From: Pseudomonas grandcourensis
GTDB taxonomy: Bacteria > Pseudomonadota > Gammaproteobacteria > Pseudomonadales > Pseudomonadaceae
NCBI RefSeq assembly: GCF_039909015.1
Contig: NZ_CP150919.1
Span: 472,501-536,500, forward strand
Direction of reading: 5' to 3'
Length of the DNA: 64,000 nucleotides
Position 1 is the first letter of the stretch. Every line of letters begins with the position of its first letter. Made by a program: the position numbers and the translations under genes. This document shows positions 57,504 to 64,000 of the stretch, piece after piece. A model generated the notes under the pieces. It was given only the letters and a program-made list of their open reading frames with translations. It searched no databases and was not told the origin of the DNA.

Positions 57504-60500
57504 TTAGCCGATGGTCATCAGGCTGGCATTACCACCCGCCGCAGCGGTGTTGACACTCAACGCCCGCTCGATCACCAGACGCTCCAGCGCAATGTTGGTT
57601 TCGCCTTGCGACAGGCCCTGCACACCGACGATGGCGCCGGCACGCTTGGCAACCTGCTGGCACACCGCACGCAACTGGTCGGAATGGCCGTGATGCAAGA
57701 CCGCATCAAACACCACTTCGTCCTTGTTCCAGTCGGAAACCAGCTTGATGCGTGCCTGAATGTCCTTCGGCAGGCGTGCGAACAAGGCTTTGGTCATGTC
57801 AGCTTCCGGCCAGACCGCCGAACCACCGACAGCCAATACCGCAGCCAGTTGCGTCAGCAGATCGCCTTCGACTTCCGCCAGGCACAGCACGTGTTCACGC
57901 GGCAGGATCGCATAGCTGTTGCGCTCGCCGGTCGGGCCGGCCAGGAGGCGGGTGATGCCGCTTTGCGATTGCGCGGCGAACTGCACGCACAGGGTGCTCA
58001 GGTCGGCGAACTTGTGGCTGTCGGCCCAGGCTTTCAGGGCGGTCAGCGGCTTACTCATGGCGTCGCGCAGGCGAACGTCCGGTGCTGCGGCAGCATCGCC
58101 GCGAGCGAAGGATTGTTCGATCGCATCCGCAGGGCGGGTCGACAGCAGGCGGTACAGGTACAGCGGGCCGCCAGCTTTCGGGCCGGTACCCGACAGGCCT
58201 TCGCCGCCGAATGGCTGCACGCCTACCACTGCACCAACGATGTTGCGGTTGACGTAGACGTTACCGGCATTGACGTTGTCGATCACCTTGGCGATGGTCT
58301 CGTCGATGCGGGTGTGCACGCCCAGGGTCAGGCCGTAACCCGAAGCGTTGATCTGACCGATCAGTTGATCGATGTCTTTGCGCTTGTAGCGCACCACGTG
58401 CAGCACCGGGCCGAAGATCTCCCGCTGCAGTTCGTCGAAGCTTTCCAGTTCGATCAGCGTCGGCATCACGAAGGTGCCGCGTTTGACTTCTTCAGCATCG
58501 GCGATGGCCACCTGGTACACGCTGCGACCTTTGTCGCGCATGGCCTGGATGTGCTTCTCGATGCCAGCCTTGGCTTCGGCGTCGATCACCGGGCCGATGT
58601 CCACGGACAGACGCTCAGGGTTGCCGAGACGGCTTTCAGCCATCGCGCCCTTGAGCATTTCGATGACGCGGTCTGCGGAATCTTCCTGCAAGCACAGGAC
58701 GCGCAGGGCAGAGCAACGCTGACCGGCGCTGTCGAATGCCGAGGAAACCACGTCGATCACCACTTGTTCGGTCAGTGCCGAAGAATCGACGATCATCGCG
58801 TTCTGGCCCCCGGTTTCGGCGATCAGCGGGATCGGACGACCCTGGCTGTCCAGGCGACCGGCAATGTTGCGTTGCAGCAGGCGAGCGACTTCGGTGGAAC
58901 CGGTGAACATCACGCCTTTGACGCGATCGTCGCCGACCAGGCCGGCACCGACGGTTTCACCGCGACCCGGAAGCAGTTGCAGCACGCCTTCCGGGATACC
59001 GGCTTCGAGCAGCAGGCGCACGGCTTGGGCGGCAACCAGCGGAGTCTGTTCCGCAGGCTTGGCAAGTACCGGGTTACCAGCGGCCAATGCTGCAGCCACT
59101 TGACCACTGAAGATTGCCAGCGGGAAGTTCCATGGGCTGATGCACACAACCGGGCCCAGCGGACGGTGAGCGTCATTGGTGAAATCGTTGCGTGCCTGCA
59201 CCGCGTAGTAACGCAGGAAGTCCACGGCTTCACGCACTTCGGCGATGGCGTTGGCGAAAGTCTTGCCGGCTTCGCGAGCCAACAGGCCCATCAGCGGCTG
59301 GATCTCGGCTTCCATCAAGTCAGCGGCGCGTTCCAGGATCGCTGCGCGCTCGGCTGGCGGAGTGGCTTGCCAGATTGGCGCAGCATTGAGGGCGCACTGG
59401 ATCGCATTGTCGACGTCTTCGACGGTCGCTTCCTGCACGTGGCCGACCACGTCACGCAGATCGGACGGGTTCAGGACCGGTGCCGGTGCTTCGGTGCTGG
59501 AAGCACAGCCGAGCATCGGCGCCGCTTTCCAGTGGTTGTGCGCGGTGGCGAGCAGGGCGCAGGACAGGGAAGCCAGGCGATGTTCGTTGGCCATGTCGAT
59601 GCCGCTGGAGTTGGCGCGCTCGGAGCCATACAGGTCACGCGGCAGCGGAATGCGTGGGTGCGGCAGGCCGAAACCACCTTCCACGGTCGCCATCTGCTCG
59701 ATGCTGGCTACCGGATCGGCCACCAGTTCCTGGATGGAAATCGACTGGTCGGCGATACGGTTGACGAACGAGGTGTTCGCGCCGTTTTCCAACAGACGAC
59801 GAACCAGATACGCCAGCAGGGTTTCGTGGGTGCCGACCGGAGCGTACACGCGGCACGGACGGTTCAGCTTGCCTTCGGAAACTTTGCCTACAACCTGTTC
59901 GTACAGCGGTTCACCCATGCCGTGCAGGCACTGGAACTCGTACTGACCCGGGTAATAGTTCTGACCGGCGATGTGATAAATGGCCGACAGGGTGTGGGCG
60001 TTGTGCGTGGCGAACTGCGGGTAGATGACTTCCGGCACCGACAGCAGTTTGCGGGCGCAAGCGATGTAGGAAACGTCGGTGTACACCTTGCGGGTGTAGA
60101 CCGGGTAGCCTTCCAGGCCTTCGACCTGGGCGCGCTTGATTTCGCTGTCCCAGTACGCGCCTTTTACCAGGCGGATCATCAGGCGATGACGGCTGCGGCG
60201 AGCCAGGTCGATCACGTAGTCGATCACGTACGGGCAACGCTTCTGGTAAGCCTGGATCACGAAACCGATGCCGTTCCAGCCAGTCAGTTGCGGTTCGAAG
60301 CACAGGCGCTCGAGCAGATCCAGCGACAGCTCCAGGCGGTCGGCCTCTTCGGCGTCGATGTTCAGGCCGATGTCGTATTGCTTGGCCAGCAGGGTCAGCG
60401 ACAGCAGGCGCGGGTACAACTCATCCATCACGCGCTCGTACTGGGCACGGCTGTAACGCGGATGCAGGGCGGACAGCTTGATCGAGATGCCCGGGCCTTC

Positions 60501-61454
60501 ATAAATCCCGCGACCGTGGGAGGCTTTGCCGATCGAGTGGATGGCTTGTTCGTACGAGGCCAGGTACTTCTGCGCGTCGTGCTCGGTGAGTGCGGCTTCA
60601 CCCAGCATATCGTAGGAATAGCGGAAGCCTTTGGCTTCGAACTTGCTGGCGTTGGCCAGGGCTTCGGCGATGGTTTCGCCGGTCACGAACTGCTCGCCCA
60701 TCAGGCGCATGGCCATGTCGACGCCCTTGCGGATCATCGGCTCGCCGCTCTTGCCGATGATGCGGCTCAGGGACGAAGTCAGGCCGGATTCGTTGTGGGT
60801 CGACACCAGTTTGCCGGTCAGCAGCAAGCCCCAGGTGGCGGCGTTGACGAACAGCGACGGGCTGTTGCCCAGGTGCGGCTGCCAGTTGCCGGTACTGATC
60901 TTGTCGCGGATCAGGGCGTCGCGGGTGCCTTTGTCCGGGATGCGCAGCAGCGCTTCGGCCAGGCACATCAGCGCCACGCCTTCCTGAGACGACAGGGAGA
61001 ATTCCTGCAGCAGGCCCTGGACGATGCCGGCACGGCCGCCGGCGCTCTTCTGGTTGCGCAGCTTTTCAGCAATCGAGGCGGCGAGTTTGTTGGTGGCGTC
61101 GCACATCGGTGCCGGCAGGCGAGCCTGCTCGATCAGCATCGGCACGACTTCCGGCTCAGGGCGACGGTAGGCGGCGGTGATCGAGGCGCGCAGTACCGAT
61201 TGCGGCAGGATGCTTTCGGCGAATTCGAGGAAGCACTGGTGGGCGTGATCCAGAGGCGCGTCGACGCTGTCGTCGGAATCCTTGGTCAAACCGCTCAGCT
61301 CGGTCAGGGTTGCACCACCCTCGAGTTTTTCCAGGTAATTGAAGATTGCCTGCTTGATCAGCCAGTGCGGCGTGCGATCAATCGAGGTCGCGGCGGCCTT
61401 GAGGCGTTCGCGGGTCGGGTCGTCAAGTTTGACCCCAAGGGTGGTGGTAGCCAT
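57504..61454 (-). CDS. putA: Trifunctional PutA: proline dehydrogenase, P5C dehydrogenase and DNA-binding repressor
   Basis: PutA oxidises proline to glutamate in two steps and represses the put genes when proline is absent. The 1,316 residues start with a ribbon-helix-helix DNA-binding domain (residues 1-45, TTTLGVKLDDPTRERL). The proline dehydrogenase barrel follows (about 240-560, with SIKLSALHPRYSRAQ and LVKGAYWDSEIK), then the aldehyde dehydrogenase domain (about 640-1110) with Glu in IAETGGQNA and the catalytic Cys in DSAGQRCSALRV, and a C-terminal domain. ATG 61454 is preceded by GAGGATAAAAAC and gives the standard N-terminus. Five PutA half-sites lie in the adjoining gap. Confidence 0.98.
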   Translation of the reverse strand: MATTTLGVKLDDPTRERLKAAATSIDRTPHWLIKQAIFNYLEKLEGGATLTELSGLTKDSDDSVDAPLDHAHQCFLEFAESILPQSVLRASITAAYRRPEPEVVPMLIEQARLPAPMCDATNKLAASIAEKLRNQKSAGGRAGIVQGLLQEFSLSSQEGVALMCLAEALLRIPDKGTRDALIRDKISTGNWQPHLGNSPSLFVNAATWGLLLTGKLVSTHNESGLTSSLSRIIGKSGEPMIRKGVDMAMRLMGEQFVTGETIAEALANASKFEAKGFRYSYDMLGEAALTEHDAQKYLASYEQAIHSIGKASHGRGIYEGPGISIKLSALHPRYSRAQYERVMDELYPRLLSLTLLAKQYDIGLNIDAEEADRLELSLDLLERLCFEPQLTGWNGIGFVIQAYQKRCPYVIDYVIDLARRSRHRLMIRLVKGAYWDSEIKRAQVEGLEGYPVYTRKVYTDVSYIACARKLLSVPEVIYPQFATHNAHTLSAIYHIAGQNYYPGQYEFQCLHGMGEPLYEQVVGKVSEGKLNRPCRVYAPVGTHETLLAYLVRRLLENGANTSFVNRIADQSISIQELVADPVASIEQMATVEGGFGLPHPRIPLPRDLYGSERANSSGIDMANEHRLASLSCALLATAHNHWKAAPMLGCASSTEAPAPVLNPSDLRDVVGHVQEATVEDVDNAIQCALNAAPIWQATPPAERAAILERAADLMEAEIQPLMGLLAREAGKTFANAIAEVREAVDFLRYYAVQARNDFTNDAHRPLGPVVCISPWNFPLAIFSGQVAAALAAGNPVLAKPAEQTPLVAAQAVRLLLEAGIPEGVLQLLPGRGETVGAGLVGDDRVKGVMFTGSTEVARLLQRNIAGRLDSQGRPIPLIAETGGQNAMIVDSSALTEQVVIDVVSSAFDSAGQRCSALRVLCLQEDSADRVIEMLKGAMAESRLGNPERLSVDIGPVIDAEAKAGIEKHIQAMRDKGRSVYQVAIADAEEVKRGTFVMPTLIELESFDELQREIFGPVLHVVRYKRKDIDQLIGQINASGYGLTLGVHTRIDETIAKVIDNVNAGNVYVNRNIVGAVVGVQPFGGEGLSGTGPKAGGPLYLYRLLSTRPADAIEQSFARGDAAAAPDVRLRDAMSKPLTALKAWADSHKFADLSTLCVQFAAQSQSGITRLLAGPTGERNSYAILPREHVLCLAEVEGDLLTQLAAVLAVGGSAVWPEADMTKALFARLPKDIQARIKLVSDWNKDEVVFDAVLHHGHSDQLRAVCQQVAKRAGAIVGVQGLSQGETNIALERLVIERALSVNTAAAGGNASLMTIG

Positions 61455-61526
61455 GTTTTTATCCTCATGTTTGCCACGACTGCGTGGCATCAGCTGGCGG
61501 CAAGATTAGCCGTGCGACTGTTGAGG

Positions 61527-61542
61527 TGCAACCGGGTGCAAC
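61527..61542. promoter_or_regulatory. Two PutA half-sites one helical turn apart
   Basis: TGCAAC occurs at 61527-61532 and again at 61537-61542, with a 10-base period, in GGTGCAACCGGGTGCAACC. Both lie close to the putA start and should control its promoter. Confidence 0.7.
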
Positions 61543-61633
61543 CCTTTTTTGTCGGAATATTACGCAGCTCGTCAGGAAATAAACTCTGGTACGACGGTGC
61601 CGCCTCTGCTTGGTGCTTTTTAGGTTGGTTAGC

Positions 61634-61670
61634 CCCCGTTTTTGCTCCGAAAAGGAGCAAAAAAACCGGG
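61634..61670. repeat. Long hairpin in the put control region
   Basis: TTTTTGCTCC and GGAGCAAAAA form a perfect 10-base stem with a GAAAA loop, flanked by CCC/GGG extensions. No T-run follows on either strand, so it is not a standard terminator. Confidence 0.6.
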
Positions 61671-61693
61671 ATTGAAGTTTATTTCCGACTGGG

Positions 61694-61722
61694 TGCAACT
61701 TATTCTCGAGAAACTGGTTGCA
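61694..61722. promoter_or_regulatory. Two PutA half-sites in opposite orientation
   Basis: TGCAAC at 61694-61699 and GTTGCA at 61717-61722 face each other across a 17-base spacer that contains the palindrome CTCGAG. Confidence 0.65.
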
Positions 61723-61759
61723 CCTTATTTGCTTTGTTGAATAGCATTCGCGCCCAAGG

Positions 61760-61765
61760 TGCAAC
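61760..61765. promoter_or_regulatory. Fifth PutA half-site
   Basis: TGCAAC in the context AAGGTGCAACCCGG, sharing the GGTGCAACC core with the other sites. Confidence 0.6.
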
Positions 61766-61914
61766 CCGGAAAAATCCGGGTGCTCCGGCTGATGGCTTTC
61801 CTGGGGAAACATCAGTCATAAATGCGCGGGAATCCGGATCGTTTGTCAAACGTATGCGTTTGCGAGCGGTTCACCAGCCGCCGCTACATAAAAACAAAGC
61901 CAGGGCGTAACTTA

Positions 61915-63399
61915 ATGAGCGTAAGCAATCCAACCCTGATCACGTTCGTGATCTACATCGCAGCAATGGTGCTGATCGGCTTGATGGCCTATCGCTCCAC
62001 CAACAACCTTTCCGACTACATTCTGGGCGGCCGCAGCCTGGGCAGCGTCGTGACCGCACTGTCCGCCGGTGCCTCCGACATGAGCGGCTGGTTGTTGATG
62101 GGTTTGCCCGGCGCGATCTACATGTCCGGCCTTTCCGAAAGCTGGATCGCCATCGGCCTGATCATCGGCGCCTACCTGAACTGGCTGTTCGTCGCCGGCC
62201 GTCTGCGTGTGCAGACCGAGCACAACGGTGACGCACTTACCCTGCCGGACTACTTCGCCAGCCGTTTCGAAGACAAAAGCGGCCTGCTGCGGATCATCTC
62301 TGCGGTTGTGATCCTGGTGTTCTTCACCATCTATTGCGCTTCCGGCATCGTGGCCGGCGCCCGTCTGTTCGAAAGCACCTTCGGCATGTCCTACGAGACG
62401 GCGCTGTGGGCCGGTGCTGCGGCGACGATTGCCTACACCTTTATCGGCGGATTCCTGGCCGTGAGCTGGACCGATACCGTACAAGCCACCCTGATGATCT
62501 TCGCGTTGATCCTGACGCCGGTTATCGTGCTGCTGGCCACTGGCGGCGTCGACACCACTTTCCTGGCCATCGAAGCGCAAGATCCAAGCAACTTCGACAT
62601 GCTCAAGGGCACCACTTTCATCGGCATCATCTCGCTGATGGGCTGGGGTCTGGGCTACTTCGGCCAGCCGCACATCCTTGCGCGTTTCATGGCTGCCGAT
62701 TCGGTTAAATCGATCGCCAAGGCCCGTCGCATCTCCATGACCTGGATGATCCTGTGCCTGGGCGGCACCGTGGCAGTCGGCTTCTTCGGTATCGCCTACT
62801 TCTCGGCGCACCCGGAGGTGGCTGGCGCAGTCTCCGAGAACCACGAGCGTGTGTTCATCGAGCTGGCCAAGATCCTCTTCAACCCATGGATCGCGGGTAT
62901 CCTGCTGTCGGCCATCCTGGCTGCGGTGATGAGCACCCTGAGCTGCCAGTTGCTGGTGTGCTCAAGCGCCCTGACCGAAGACTTCTACAAGACCTTCCTG
63001 CGTAAATCCGCTTCCCAGGTTGAACTGGTGTGGGTCGGCCGTGCCATGGTGCTGTTGGTTGCCCTGATTGCTATCGCACTGGCGGCCAACCCGGAAAACC
63101 GTGTACTGGGTCTGGTGAGCTACGCCTGGGCCGGTTTCGGTGCTGCATTCGGTCCGGTCGTGCTGATCTCCGTGATCTGGAAGGACATGACCCGCAACGG
63201 CGCACTGGCCGGTATCCTGGTCGGCGCGATCACCGTGATCGTCTGGAAACACTTCGAACTGCTGGGCCTGTACGAAATCATCCCGGGCTTCATCTTCGCC
63301 AGCCTGGCGATCTACTTCGTCAGCAAAATGGGCACGCCGACTGCCGGCATGTTCCAGCGTTTTGCTGCTGCAGAGAATGATTACCGCCTGAACAAGTGA
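61915..63399 (+). CDS. putP: Sodium/proline symporter PutP
   Basis: A 494-residue SSS-family permease with about 13 membrane segments that takes up proline with Na+. Family motifs include LGGRSLGSVVTALSAGASD, GWGLGYFGQPHILARFMA and the segment-9 region LSAILAAVMSTLSCQLLVCS. The start at ATG 61915 gives the usual MSVSNPTLITF; the longer frame is upstream leader. It is divergent from putA and followed by a strong terminator. Confidence 0.97.
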   Translation: MSVSNPTLITFVIYIAAMVLIGLMAYRSTNNLSDYILGGRSLGSVVTALSAGASDMSGWLLMGLPGAIYMSGLSESWIAIGLIIGAYLNWLFVAGRLRVQTEHNGDALTLPDYFASRFEDKSGLLRIISAVVILVFFTIYCASGIVAGARLFESTFGMSYETALWAGAAATIAYTFIGGFLAVSWTDTVQATLMIFALILTPVIVLLATGGVDTTFLAIEAQDPSNFDMLKGTTFIGIISLMGWGLGYFGQPHILARFMAADSVKSIAKARRISMTWMILCLGGTVAVGFFGIAYFSAHPEVAGAVSENHERVFIELAKILFNPWIAGILLSAILAAVMSTLSCQLLVCSSALTEDFYKTFLRKSASQVELVWVGRAMVLLVALIAIALAANPENRVLGLVSYAWAGFGAAFGPVVLISVIWKDMTRNGALAGILVGAITVIVWKHFELLGLYEIIPGFIFASLAIYFVSKMGTPTAGMFQRFAAAENDYRLNK

Positions 63400-63438
63400 T
63401 GAGTGATGGGTTGAACTCTTCCCATCGCTGATAAAAGA

Positions 63439-63475
63439 ACGGCTCGCAGCTTTAATAGTGCGGGCCGTTTTTTTT
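63439..63475 (+). terminator. Rho-independent terminator after putP
   Basis: ACGGCTCGCA pairs with TGCGGGCCGT around a 10-base loop, followed by eight T residues, 39 bases after the putP stop. Confidence 0.92.
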
Positions 63476-63829
63476 GCTTCTCCGATATCCGTGGTGCGAA
63501 TTTTCCGGGCAGGGTCCTCGGACGTTTCCTTCAAAACCTAGCGGTTTTCATGAAGTGGTGCGATGCGAGTTCCGTCGATAGTCTTTGGTGGTCGCTGACA
63601 ATTCAGTGACGGGGTGTAGGAACCCGTTAAGACCATGAGAAACGCTTTGGCGTCGACACCTGATTTGCGGCCACCAACGTGCGCCCGTAAGATCTGTTGC
63701 GGCGGCTGTGCGCGGGCACGCTTCGGCGTGGTCGAGTTCTCTGGTCTCGATATTCCTACCCCGCGTATGGCTGCCACCCAAGCCTGTAGGAAGGCCGATG
63801 GTAGTCCCACTTCTACCAGAGGTTAAAAA
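63476..63829 (+). promoter_or_regulatory. Structured leader region before the DUF3077-like gene
   Basis: These 354 bases contain no convincing gene. A minus-strand frame at 63538-63810 is open but looks like an accident of the leader. The sequence has a perfect hairpin with a UUCG loop (63717-63730), a GGTAG/CTACC hairpin just before the ribosome-binding site (63800-63817), and the words TGTAGGAA twice (about 63616 and 63785). I recall very similar sequence recurring in other P. fluorescens genomes, but could not check this. Confidence 0.55.
63717..63730 (+). ncRNA. Hairpin with C(UUCG)G tetraloop
   Basis: CACGC-TTCG-GCGTG is a perfect 5-base stem closed by the extra-stable UUCG loop, about 100 bases before the next start codon. 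Such loops are common in functional RNAs. Confidence 0.5.
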
Positions 63830-64000
63830 ATGAAAACAATTCACCCGGACCCACCCTACGAAAAACCAATCCCCCATCCCGACAGCCGCTTCATGGCATT
63901 GACCAGCAACTGCAACGATATGCCCACCCTGTTCGTCGACACCCATGCGCCACTCGACATCCTCGCCGATGCCGCCAACTACCGAATTCGCGCAGTTACC
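63830..64000 (+). CDS. DUF3077-like small protein, 3' end cut by window
   Basis: The first 57 codons of a small gene starting at ATG 63830 after AGAGG. The stretch VDTHAPLDILADAANYRIRAVT is nearly the same as IDTQAPLDVLHETAAYRIRTAT in the gene at 21612-21866, so the two are paralogues. Function is unknown. The gene continues past the window. Confidence 0.75.
   Translation, partial: MKTIHPDPPYEKPIPHPDSRFMALTSNCNDMPTLFVDTHAPLDILADAANYRIRAVT

Larger units (their letters stand above)
61455..61914. promoter_or_regulatory. putA-putP divergent control region
   Basis: This 460-base gap separates divergent putA and putP. It contains five copies of the hexamer GTTGCA/TGCAAC, which is the known PutA operator core in E. 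coli, at 61527, 61537, 61694, 61717 and 61760. It also contains a long A/T hairpin at 61634-61670. The putP side (61822-61914) has an open frame that does not look coding. Confidence 0.75.

Noticed and set aside
57462..61910. A 1,482-codon open frame on the plus strand
   Set aside because: It is the complement of putA, which has all expected domains. The high GC content keeps the opposite strand open.
63538..63810. A 90-codon minus-strand gene
   Set aside because: It coincides with the structured leader of the plus-strand gene, has no convincing ribosome-binding site and no known family.

Overview
The window comes from a Pseudomonas chromosome, most likely the P. fluorescens group. The support is high-GC coding sequence, close resemblance to Pseudomonas proteins throughout (GltBD, HemE, SelO, MscK, PutA/PutP), five REP/REPIN repeats of the types common in fluorescent pseudomonads, and small DUF6124/DUF3077-type proteins. 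No rRNA, tRNA, CRISPR array, insertion sequence or integrase was seen.

Layout. 1-6.8 kb: the 3' part of gltB, then gltD and hemE. 7.0-18.5 kb: a secreted chitin-active LPMO (GbpA/CbpD type), a cytochrome b561-like membrane protein and an eleven-gene type II secretion operon, gspC to gspM. The b561 gene lies 4 bases before gspC and probably belongs to that operon. 18.5-20.8 kb: an MFS transporter divergent from a LysR regulator. 20.9-22.3 kb: a HigBA-type toxin-antitoxin pair and two small Pseudomonas-specific proteins. 22.3-24.9 kb: an AT-rich patch with an HTH regulator, a VUT-family (queuosine-precursor transporter-like) membrane protein and a queC gene away from its usual locus.

25.2-43.2 kb is one long minus-strand operon of 20 overlapping genes, an aryl polyene (APE) pigment cluster. 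It has two acyl carrier proteins, an adenylation-dehydratase fusion, ketosynthases, a ketoreductase, dehydratases, an ammonia lyase, a methyltransferase and a flavin halogenase-like enzyme. It also has acyl- and glycosyltransferases, and an export set of a LolA-like protein, an MMPL/RND-type exporter, a DUF3261 lipoprotein and a cation-antiporter-like protein. The expected product is an aryl-capped polyene joined to an outer-membrane lipid anchor.

43.5-57.2 kb: an orphan ParA, trxC, a second HigBA pair, selO, mscK, a K+/H+ antiporter, a ZapB-like/ZapA pair, a chemoreceptor and an acyl-CoA dehydrogenase. 57.5-63.4 kb: divergent putA and putP for proline use, with five copies of the PutA half-site GTTGCA/TGCAAC in the 460-base gap. 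The window ends in a structured-looking leader and the start of a gene paralogous to the small protein at 21.6-21.9 kb.

Most promising for novelty: the b561 gene linked to LPMO secretion; the HTH-VUT-queC patch; the halogenase-like enzyme, Phe-His ammonia lyase and ligase-dehydratase fusion in the APE operon; the five-site put control region; and the leader before the last gene.
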